Of a stretch of 37,025 bases of DNA, positions 15,363 through 22,474 are shown one piece after another (the stretch's first letter is position 1; each line of letters begins with the position of its first letter). The DNA comes from Candidatus Rokubacteria bacterium 13_1_40CM_69_27. GTDB taxonomy: Bacteria > Methylomirabilota > Methylomirabilia > Rokubacteriales > CSP1-6. The notes beneath the pieces were generated by a model. It was not told the DNA's origin. It did no database searches and saw nothing but the letters and a program-made list of their open reading frames with translations. The DNA lies in NCBI GenBank assembly GCA_001917535.1, contig MNEF01000032.1:1-37025 (forward strand). Direction: 5' to 3'. Made by a program: the position numbers and the translations under genes.

Positions 15363-16517
15363 ATGCGACGGGCCGCGGTGATCGGAGTCGGAGTGACGAA
15401 GTTCGGCAAGCACGACCGGACGTCGGCCGAGCTGTTCGCCGAAGCCGCGCGGGACGCGCTGGCCGACGCCGAGCTGCCGCCGAGCGCGGTGCAGGCCCTG
15501 TACTACGGCAACGTCGTCGGGGGGGAGACCGAGAAGCAGTTGCACACGGGACCGCAGGCGGCCTCCGTGCTCGGCATCCCCACCGTGCCCACGACCCGCT
15601 TCGAAGCGGCCTGCGCCTCCTCCCACGCGGCCTTTCGCCACGCAGTCATGGAGGTCGCCGCCGGCCTCTCCGACGTCGTGCTGGTCGGCGGCGCCGAGCG
15701 GGTGCTCAATGTGTCCACCGCCGAAGCGACCGAATACTTCGCCTACGCCTCCGACGCCGTGTGGGAGCAGTCGGTCGGGCTCACGTTCCCCGGCGTCTTC
15801 GCGCTCATCGCGCGCGCCCACATGACCAAGCACGGCACCACCGAGGAACAGATGGCCCACGTCGCCGTGAAGAACCACCGCCACGGCGCGCTGAATCCAA
15901 AAGCCCAGTTCCAGAAGGAGATCACGCTCGAGGAGGTCCTCGCGAGCGCCTACGTCGCCGATCCGCTCAAGCTCTACGACTGCTGCCCCTTCACCGACGG
16001 CGGCGCCGCCGTGGTGCTGGTCTCGGAGGAGATCGCCCGCCGGCGCCGCCGCGCCATCTGGGTGCTCGGCTCAGCCGCCGCCTCCGACTCTATGCTCATG
16101 CACGACAAGCGCGATCTCGCCCGTGTGCCCGCCACCGAGCGCGCGGCGGCGGCGGCCTATCGCCAGGCGGGGCTCGGGCCCGAGAACGTGGACGTCGTCG
16201 AGCTGCACGACTGCTTCACCATCGCCGAGATCGTCGCCACCGAAGGCCTCGGTCTCTTCGAGCCCGGCAGCGGCGGCATCGCCGCCGAGAAGGGCTGGAC
16301 GAGCCTGGGCGGCAAGGTCCCCGTCAACACCTCCGGCGGGCTCAAGGCCAAGGGCCATCCGATCGGGGCGACGGGCGCCGCCCAGATCGTCGAGGTCGTC
16401 ACCCAGCTCCGCGGCGAGGCCGGCCCCCGCCAGGTGGAGGGCGCCCGGATCGGCCTCACCCACACGCTCGGAGGCAACACTGCCACCGTCCTGGTGAGTC
16501 TCTTCGGCCGTGACTGA
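15363..16517 (+). CDS. Thiolase-family protein (SCP-x-like acyl-CoA thiolase)
   Basis: A 384-residue thiolase-fold enzyme. The nucleophile is Cys84 (EAACASSHAA), the histidine loop is ELHDCFTIAE (about residue 282), and the C-terminal active-site block is GHPIGATGAAQI (about 332). HDCF in place of the NEAF of classical thiolases puts it in the SCP-x/lipid-transfer-like group. The start has a perfect ribosome site (AGGAGG). Its stop overlaps the DUF35 gene by 8 bases, the standard pairing for this subgroup, in which the DUF35 protein binds the thiolase and is needed for activity in the characterised archaeal and steroid-aldolase cases. Likely role: carbon-carbon cleavage or formation on an acyl-CoA. 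Confidence 0.92.
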   Translation: MRRAAVIGVGVTKFGKHDRTSAELFAEAARDALADAELPPSAVQALYYGNVVGGETEKQLHTGPQAASVLGIPTVPTTRFEAACASSHAAFRHAVMEVAAGLSDVVLVGGAERVLNVSTAEATEYFAYASDAVWEQSVGLTFPGVFALIARAHMTKHGTTEEQMAHVAVKNHRHGALNPKAQFQKEITLEEVLASAYVADPLKLYDCCPFTDGGAAVVLVSEEIARRRRRAIWVLGSAAASDSMLMHDKRDLARVPATERAAAAAYRQAGLGPENVDVVELHDCFTIAEIVATEGLGLFEPGSGGIAAEKGWTSLGGKVPVNTSGGLKAKGHPIGATGAAQIVEVVTQLRGEAGPRQVEGARIGLTHTLGGNTATVLVSLFGRD

Positions 16518-16890
16518 GCCCTTGATCACCCTCAAGAACTTCTTCGAGCGGGCCCGCGACGGGGCGCTCACCGGTGTCCGCTGCGGCAAGTGCGGCGCGC
16601 TGGCGATCCCCCCCAAGGAGTTCTGCGAGTCCTGCCACCAGCGCGCCTGGGAGCCGGTGGCCCTCTCCGGCCAGGGCACGATCGCGTCGTACACGATCAT
16701 CCGCGTCGCCCCGGCGCGCCACGCGGCCGAGGCGCCCTACGCCGTCGCGGTCGTGAAGCTCAAGGAAGGCGTGTCGCTGCTGGGGCGCATCGTGGACATG
16801 CCGCTCGACAAGCTTCAGGTCGGCCTGCCCGTGAAGTTCCGCCCGCTCGTCAGCAAGGATCAGACGACCGTCGGCTTCGGGCCGGCCTGA
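16510..16890 (+). CDS. DUF35 Zn-ribbon/OB-fold protein, thiolase partner
   Basis: A 126-residue acyl-CoA-associated protein. The rubredoxin-like zinc ribbon has Cys25, Cys28, Cys39 and Cys42 (RCGKCG and FCESCH), followed by an OB-fold (GQGTIASYTIIRVAP to VGLPVKFRPL). Start is GTG 16510 inside the end of the thiolase gene. In characterised systems such proteins bridge thiolase or HMG-CoA synthase complexes or bind acyl-CoA. Together with 15363 it forms a two-gene unit. Confidence 0.92.
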   Translation: MTEPLITLKNFFERARDGALTGVRCGKCGALAIPPKEFCESCHQRAWEPVALSGQGTIASYTIIRVAPARHAAEAPYAVAVVKLKEGVSLLGRIVDMPLDKLQVGLPVKFRPLVSKDQTTVGFGPA

Positions 16891-16924
16891 GCGCCGCCCG
16901 GAATCTTTTGTCTTCTTGGCATCT

Positions 16925-17085
16925 TCACTCCCGAGCTGTCACCGCCGGGCGGCCGCCGGTGCTCGTCAGCGAGGGGAATCGCACGTCTTCGTAACGGCTT
17001 AGCGCCTCGGCATTCCAGCTCAGGGTGTGGCCCACGAATTGCTCTCCTGCCCTGTACCCCGCATGGGCCAGGACGTGAGAGCAAC
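16925..17085 (-). pseudogene. Possible C-terminal remnant of an unidentified gene
   Basis: The minus strand has a protein-like frame with G/C-ending codons that finishes at a TGA at 16927-16925. It reads QFVGHTLSWNAEALSRYEDV and then RFPSLTSTGGRPAVTARE. No start and no family could be assigned. It fills most of the gap between the DUF35 and DUF898 genes and runs antisense into the latter's 5' end. It could be a decayed gene end or a chance frame. Confidence 0.3.
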
Positions 17086-18133
17086 GTGGCCGGCCCCTTC
17101 CCCAGGCGGCATCACGCCTGCGCTGTCGAATGGGGAGAATGCCTCAGTCCCGACCGACGACGTCGCGCGGCCCCCGCGGGCGACCGGCAGCGCCACGGGA
17201 CATCGCCTGGTGTTCCACGGCCGGGGCTGGTCGCTCTTCGGCATCCACATCGTCAACGTCTTCCTGACCCTGGTCACCCTCACCATCTTCTACTTCTGGG
17301 CGAAGGTGCGCGGGCGGCGGTACGTCTTCGGCCAGACGGAGTTCGAGGGCGATCGCTTCACGTTCCACGGGCGCGGCACCGAGCTGCTGCTGGGCTTCAT
17401 CAAGGCCATGGTTCTCTTCGGAATCCCCTTGACCGCCCTCAACTACGTCCCCCAGATCCTGGACGCCAGTACCCCCGTCACGGCGGCGACGTCGCTGGCG
17501 GCTTACGCGCTGGTGCTGGTGCTGATCCCGGTGGCGCGCGCCGGGGCCCGGCGCTACCGGCTGAGCCGGACCTCGTGGCGGGGCATCCACTTCTCCTTCC
17601 GCGGGCGCACCGCCGAGTTCGTGCGCGTGTTCGTGGTCGGCTCGCTGCTGGCGGTGGTGACGCTGGGCTTCTACTACCCGGTCTTCGCCACCCGTAACCA
17701 CGCGTTCATGATGCGGCACTCGTACTTCGGCACGGCGAAGTTCGACTTCGACGGCCACGGGCGCGACCTCCTGGTGGACTTCCTCTACGCCGTCCTTCTG
17801 ACGCTGCCGACGTTCGGCTTCGCCTGGTTCTGGTTCGCCGCCGCCAAGCGCCGGTACTTCTGGGAGCGTACCTCGTTCCTGGGCGCGCGCTTCCGGTCCA
17901 CCGTCACCGGGGGGCGCCTGCTCCGGCTCAAGCTGGGCAATCTGCTGGTGATCATCCTCACCCTCGGTCTGGGCTGGCCGTTCGCCATGATCCGCACCGC
18001 GCGCTTCACGTGCCGGCACGTGATGCTCGAGGGCGCCCTCGACCTGGGCGCGATACGGCAGCACGCCGAAGGGGCCACGGCGACCGGCGAAGGGCTGCTG
18101 AGCCTCTTCGAAGCCGACCTGGATCTCGGATGA
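17063..18133 (+). CDS. DUF898 (YjgN-like) polytopic membrane protein
   Basis: A 356-residue inner-membrane protein of the DUF898/YjgN family. Three copies of a pattern are visible: an FxFxGxGxEL-like segment (RLVFHGRGWSLFG, DRFTFHGRGTELLLG, FSFRGRTAEFVRV, FDFDGHGRDLLVD) each followed by a long hydrophobic helix, and the Y-FWAKVRxR signature. About six to eight membrane segments. The start is uncertain: ATG 17063 was chosen, GTG 17027 or 17075 are alternatives, none with a strong ribosome site. The stop overlaps the M48 peptidase start (ATGA), the known DUF898-M48 pairing. Biochemical role unknown. Confidence 0.87.
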   Translation: MGQDVRATWPAPSPGGITPALSNGENASVPTDDVARPPRATGSATGHRLVFHGRGWSLFGIHIVNVFLTLVTLTIFYFWAKVRGRRYVFGQTEFEGDRFTFHGRGTELLLGFIKAMVLFGIPLTALNYVPQILDASTPVTAATSLAAYALVLVLIPVARAGARRYRLSRTSWRGIHFSFRGRTAEFVRVFVVGSLLAVVTLGFYYPVFATRNHAFMMRHSYFGTAKFDFDGHGRDLLVDFLYAVLLTLPTFGFAWFWFAAAKRRYFWERTSFLGARFRSTVTGGRLLRLKLGNLLVIILTLGLGWPFAMIRTARFTCRHVMLEGALDLGAIRQHAEGATATGEGLLSLFEADLDLG

Positions 18134-19227
18134 GCTGGCAGGGTCACTACCTGGATGGCCAGAGCGCGCAACGGCGCCGGGCGACGGTCCAGGTGGCGCC
18201 GACCGGGCTCGAGATCACGACCGACGACGGTACGACGAGGCGCTGGCCATTTTCCCAGATTCGCCAGACGCAGGGCCAGTACGCGGGGGAGCCGGTCCGC
18301 CTCGAGCGCGGTGGCGAGCTATCCGAGGCGCTCATCATGCCGGATGTCGCGTTCCTCACCGCGGTGCGCGCGGCGGCGACCGCCCGGCGCGGGCGCTTTC
18401 ACAATCCGCGGTGGCGCCTCCTCCGCACGCCCCTGACGCTGGCGGCCGGGCTGGCCGCCATCGGCCTCGTCGCCGTCCTCTATCGCTGGGGCATTCCGGC
18501 GGCGGCCGGCGTCGCCACCCGGTTCGTCCCGGTGGCGTGGGAGGCACGGCTGGGTGACGAGGTCTTTGCGCGGCTGGTGGAACCCGAGCATCGCTGTCAG
18601 AACCCCGAGCGCCAGCGGGCCATCGACAGCATCCTCGCCCGGTTGACGCAGGCGCAGGGAGTCGGGCTCTATCGGCTGCGCGTGGCCGTCGTGGACTGGC
18701 CGGACGCGAATGCGCTGGCCTTGCCCGGCGGACAGATCGTAATCCTAAAAGGTCTCCTGGAGATGACCGACAGTCCCGAGATGCTGGCCGGCGTCCTCGC
18801 TCACGAGGTGCAGCACATTGTCAAGCGCCACACGACGCGCGCGATCATCCAGCATGCCTCTACCGGGCTGATGGTCGCGGCGATCGCCGGCGACGTCAGC
18901 GGCATCGTGACCTTCGCGCTGGAGGGGGCGCGCGTCGTCGGTGCCCTCAACTACAGCCGCCGCGCCGAGGAGGAAGCAGACGTCGAGGGCATGCGCCTGC
19001 TTCTCCAGGCGCGCGTCGATCCCGCCGGCATGATCGCCTTCTTCGAGCAGACCCTCCACCCGCGCGAGCGCGCCGAGCCGAACGGCATGTGGCGCTACCT
19101 CTCGACTCACCCGCTGAGCCGGGAGCGGGTGGCGGCGCTCCGCGCGCTCGCGCGAGGCGCCGGGCCGCCGGTGAAGCTGCTGCCCGACCGCGACTGGAAG
19201 GACGTGAAGCGGATATGCGCCGCCTGA
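18130..19227 (+). CDS. M48-family membrane-anchored zinc metallopeptidase
   Basis: A 365-residue protease. The zinc site is HEVQH (His225, Glu226, His229) with third ligand Glu280 in the SRRAEEEAD motif. The N-terminal about 80 residues form a small soluble beta-rich, PH-like domain, then one membrane helix (about 99-118), then the peptidase domain, which continues with the Gly-rich region typical of Oma1/BepA-like M48 enzymes (LSTHPLSRERV near the end). Likely membrane-protein or outer-envelope quality control. It overlaps the DUF898 gene by ATGA and the next gene by 13 bases, so all are one translational unit. Confidence 0.92.
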   Translation: MSWQGHYLDGQSAQRRRATVQVAPTGLEITTDDGTTRRWPFSQIRQTQGQYAGEPVRLERGGELSEALIMPDVAFLTAVRAAATARRGRFHNPRWRLLRTPLTLAAGLAAIGLVAVLYRWGIPAAAGVATRFVPVAWEARLGDEVFARLVEPEHRCQNPERQRAIDSILARLTQAQGVGLYRLRVAVVDWPDANALALPGGQIVILKGLLEMTDSPEMLAGVLAHEVQHIVKRHTTRAIIQHASTGLMVAAIAGDVSGIVTFALEGARVVGALNYSRRAEEEADVEGMRLLLQARVDPAGMIAFFEQTLHPRERAEPNGMWRYLSTHPLSRERVAALRALARGAGPPVKLLPDRDWKDVKRICAA

Positions 19228-20315
19228 CGATCCTCGTGCTGGCCATCGCGCTCATGGTGGGCTGGGGCGTCGCCTATCAGCGCCTGAGCCAGATGGGCAG
19301 CGAGCTCTTCCGGACCCCGCGGGCGCTGGCGCTCTATCTCCGCGGACAGTACGGCCTGGCCGCGCGGGCCTATCGCCAGGGACAACGCGGCCACGTCTGG
19401 GGCGACTACAACAACGATCAGTCCGGCTTCTGGGCCCTGCGCGCGGGCGACCTGCCGCTGGCCCAGCGCCGCGCCACCACCACCCTGATGCTCGTTCCGG
19501 CGGCGGTGGAGCCGCGGGTGACGCTCGGCGAGATCGAGCTCGAGCGGGAGCAGTTTCGCCAAGCGCTCGCCCACCTGGGTGAGATCCTGGCCCGCCAACC
19601 CGACCACGTCGACGCGCTCCTGCTCTCGGCCGTCGCCTCCGCCCGCGCGGGCGATCACGCCCGCGCGATCGACGCGATCAACCGCGCCCTGCGCCACAAC
19701 ACCGCGGGCACCCGTGACACCCTGCTGTCCCGATTCATGGAGGTCGCCGGCGACCTCGCTGCCGAACCCCCGGGCCAGCGGCCTCTGTGCCTGCTCGCCC
19801 ACCTGCATCGCTACCTGCGCGTCTTCGACGAGGCCAGCGGGCTCGTCGCCATGACGTACGCCCGGCAGGCGATCGCGGCGGGCGATCGCCCGGCCGACGC
19901 CTACCTGACGATCGGCATCGTCCACGACAAGCGCGGCGAATACGTCGCGGCGCTCGGGGCCATGCAGCGGGCGATCGCCATCGAGCCCCGGCACGCCGAG
20001 GCGTATCGCTGGGCCGCGGTGGAGGCCGGCCGACTTCACGATCCGGCCCTCGAGTACCGCATGATCCGGGCGGCGTTCGTGGCGGCGCCGACCGATCCCT
20101 TCTATCTGGCGCCGGTCGAGCGGGTCGTGATGACCTGGTTCGGCGACGCCCGCACCATGGCGGCCCTCATGCAAGAGGCGATCGATCGCGATCCCGGCTT
20201 CGCCGGCGCGCACGAGCGCCTGGCCCGCGCGGCCGAGGCGCTGGGCGACCGCGAGCGGGCGTCGGCGCACAAGCGCCTGGCCACCGAGCTCAGGCAGAGC
20301 CGGAACGGGCGATGA
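19215..20315 (+). CDS. TPR-repeat protein with N-terminal membrane anchor
   Basis: A 366-residue protein with one N-terminal hydrophobic helix (residues 4-21) followed by tetratricopeptide-like repeats across the rest: for example ALYLRGQYGLAARAYRQG, QFRQALAHLGEILARQPDH, DHARAIDAINRALRHN, GEYVAALGAMQRAIAIEPRH and AHERLARAAEALGDRERASA. TPRs mediate protein-protein contacts; here the domain probably faces the periplasm and serves the M48 peptidase, similar to the peptidase-TPR fusion BepA. ATG 19215 begins inside the peptidase gene; the stop overlaps the next start (ATGA). Confidence 0.85.
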   Translation: MRRLTILVLAIALMVGWGVAYQRLSQMGSELFRTPRALALYLRGQYGLAARAYRQGQRGHVWGDYNNDQSGFWALRAGDLPLAQRRATTTLMLVPAAVEPRVTLGEIELEREQFRQALAHLGEILARQPDHVDALLLSAVASARAGDHARAIDAINRALRHNTAGTRDTLLSRFMEVAGDLAAEPPGQRPLCLLAHLHRYLRVFDEASGLVAMTYARQAIAAGDRPADAYLTIGIVHDKRGEYVAALGAMQRAIAIEPRHAEAYRWAAVEAGRLHDPALEYRMIRAAFVAAPTDPFYLAPVERVVMTWFGDARTMAALMQEAIDRDPGFAGAHERLARAAEALGDRERASAHKRLATELRQSRNGR

Positions 20316-21367
20316 CGCCCCCGGGGCTCGTCGGCCGGATCGTCTCCGTGCGGGTCCTCACGGCCGCGGTCCTCTCCGCGCTGACGATCTACTTCACCTG
20401 CGCCCTGTTCACCTATCGCCTGCCGGGCCATCGCTTCGTCCTGGCCGTGGCGCTGGGGCTGGCGCTCTCGGCGGTGAGCGTGCTCGTCGTGGTGGGGCGG
20501 GTCTTCACGGCCACGCTCCCCTCCTTCGTGCGGCCTCTGGCCGGCCACGCTGAGAACTTCATCTTTCTCCTCGTGGTGAACCTGATCATCGTGAGCTTTC
20601 TGGCGCCGGTTTTCCGGGTGATCGCGCTGACCCCGATGCGCAGCCCGGTCGTTCAACGCGTGTTCGGCGTCGCCGGCGGGCTCTCCGGCCACGTGCTGCT
20701 GGCGCTCTTCGCCGCCGGCGTGGCCGTGCTGGCGTGGGTGCTGGTCCTGCGCGTCGGCGATCGAGTCGTCCGGTGGGGACCGGCCCGCGGCCTGGCCCAC
20801 GGGCTCGACCGCGTGGCGGTCACGGTGCTCGTCCTCTACTGCCTGGCCGTCGGCGCGCTGGCCGCCAACAGCGTCCTCGACACGTCGCCGGCCGTCGAGC
20901 ACGGCTCAGAGATCGTCACCGTTTCAGGCGTCAGCGGCCCCTTCGGGCTCGGACAGATCAGCTGGGCGGACGTCCGCTCCTGGACGGTGCCCGGTCAGAT
21001 CGAGCGCGTGCTGCTGATCGCCCAGCGCGACCAGCTCCGGCGCGAACGCGCGCTGCCGGGGCTGCCCGTGCGCGTCCAGATGCACGCCGGCTTCCTCGGG
21101 CTGCCCTGGATCACGATCGTGTCGCGGGATGAGGCCCGGCAGCTCGAGCAGGTGCTGGAGGCCGTGCCCACCGCCGCCGGCCTCAGGAAGTGGCTGATCA
21201 GCACGCTCGCCGACCAGCAGCGCTGGAGAGAGCTGCGGGTCCACGCGGAGGCGCATCTTCGCGCGTACCCCAGCGACCAGGAGTGGGTGCTGCTGATCGC
21301 CAAAGGGCTGCGCGAGCACGGTCAGCCGGACGAGGCGGCGGCGCTCGAGCGGGCGGTTCAGCAATGA
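20312..21367 (+). CDS. Polytopic membrane protein with C-terminal soluble helical domain, unknown family
   Basis: A 351-residue protein I do not recognise. About five membrane helices occupy residues 12-185 (for example VLTAAVLSALTIYFTCALF, FIFLLVVNLIIVSFLAPVF, VTVLVLYCLAVGALAA). After them comes a soluble region with a beta-rich part (HGSEIVTVSGVSGPFG to LPWITIVSRDEA) and a TPR-like helical end (LRVHAEAHLRAYPSDQEW). It overlaps both neighbours by ATGA, so it belongs to the DUF898-M48-TPR operon and may be a membrane platform for it. No enzyme motif seen. Confidence 0.8.
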   Translation: MTPPGLVGRIVSVRVLTAAVLSALTIYFTCALFTYRLPGHRFVLAVALGLALSAVSVLVVVGRVFTATLPSFVRPLAGHAENFIFLLVVNLIIVSFLAPVFRVIALTPMRSPVVQRVFGVAGGLSGHVLLALFAAGVAVLAWVLVLRVGDRVVRWGPARGLAHGLDRVAVTVLVLYCLAVGALAANSVLDTSPAVEHGSEIVTVSGVSGPFGLGQISWADVRSWTVPGQIERVLLIAQRDQLRRERALPGLPVRVQMHAGFLGLPWITIVSRDEARQLEQVLEAVPTAAGLRKWLISTLADQQRWRELRVHAEAHLRAYPSDQEWVLLIAKGLREHGQPDEAAALERAVQQ

Positions 21368-22452
21368 CGCGTCGGGCGCTCGCCTTCGGCCTCCTGACCG
21401 CCGCCCTGCTCGTGGCCCAGGATGGCGCCCACGGCAAGCCGCACCGCTGGGTGGACGAGCAGGGAAACGTGCATTACTCCGACCACCCGCCACCGGGCCC
21501 ACCGAAGCCGGCGGAGCAGGTGAGCCCGCCGAAGGGCCGCCCGAGCGGGCCGGTGCACACGGAGCGAGAGACGGAGCCAGCGCCCATGGCGCCGCCGATG
21601 CCCTCGCCGCCTCCGCCCGCGCCGCCCGCGGGCGCGGAGCCGGCAGGCCCACCGGCTGCACCGTCGGCCCCCCCGCCCGAGCCCGAGCGCTCCGGGGTCG
21701 TGGCGCCGGGGGGATCCGTCCGGGAGATCATGGACCTTTCCGGGCTCGATCACTGGATCGATTACCTGGCGAACTCGGCGCGGGGCGAGTTCGGACGGTA
21801 CCGGTGGCGGATCAGCAAGCCGGACGCGGCGTGGGCCGCGCTGGCGCAGGCGTTTCGCCGAGACGCGCTGGCCGCCACGGCCGCCCAGGTGCTCCTCGGG
21901 GCCGTCGCGCCCGACGACGTGGCGCCGCTGCTGGCCTGGTTGCGCTCGCCTCTCTCCCGGAAGATCACGGAGCTCCAGGCCGAGCTGACCGCGCCGGCAC
22001 GCCAGCAGGAGTATCGGACGTTCGTCTCCAAGCTGCCCGACGCTCCACCGCCCGCCGCCCGCGTCGCCCTCATCCAGCGGCTCGAGCGCGAGCGCCAGGT
22101 CGCGCAGTTCCAGGTCGAGATGGCCCGTGTCGTCCGCGCCAGCATGGCGCGGGTGCTCTCCCCGCTCAAGACGTCGACGGGGCGCTTTCGCGACGGCGAG
22201 GAGGCTGACGACACCCAGCCCCGCAGTGAAGAATGGGCGCACTTCTACGCCGTGACCATGATGCTGTTCGCCTACCGGAGCCTCACCGCCGAGGAGCTGG
22301 CCGAGTACGCGCGATTCTCCGAATCCCCGCTGGGCGGACGGTTGCTGAAGATCTACGAGGAGAGTCTTCGGGAAGCGGTCCGCATCGCCGAGCAGCGGGC
22401 GGTGGCGGCCCTCAGGGGCCTGACGCCGCCCACGGCGCGGCGGGCGGAGTAA
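21364..22452 (+). CDS. DUF4124-domain secreted protein with proline-rich linker
   Basis: A 362-residue envelope protein. Signal peptide at residues 1-24, then a DUF4124 start (KPHRWVDEQGNVHYSDHPPP), a proline-rich linker (about 45-115, with PPPPAPPAGAEPAGPP) and an all-helical C-terminal domain of about 240 residues of unknown family (VREIMDLSGLDHWIDYLANS, later LAEYARFSESPLGGRLLKI). The segment SLTAEELAEYARFSESPLGG resembles DUF2059-type helical domains, a weak resemblance. Last gene of the five-gene envelope operon; 22 bases separate its stop from the convergent molybdo-hydroxylase gene. Confidence 0.82.
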   Translation: MTRRALAFGLLTAALLVAQDGAHGKPHRWVDEQGNVHYSDHPPPGPPKPAEQVSPPKGRPSGPVHTERETEPAPMAPPMPSPPPPAPPAGAEPAGPPAAPSAPPPEPERSGVVAPGGSVREIMDLSGLDHWIDYLANSARGEFGRYRWRISKPDAAWAALAQAFRRDALAATAAQVLLGAVAPDDVAPLLAWLRSPLSRKITELQAELTAPARQQEYRTFVSKLPDAPPPAARVALIQRLERERQVAQFQVEMARVVRASMARVLSPLKTSTGRFRDGEEADDTQPRSEEWAHFYAVTMMLFAYRSLTAEELAEYARFSESPLGGRLLKIYEESLREAVRIAEQRAVAALRGLTPPTARRAE

Positions 22453-22474
22453 CGCCAGAAGGGCGTCGCCGCCT

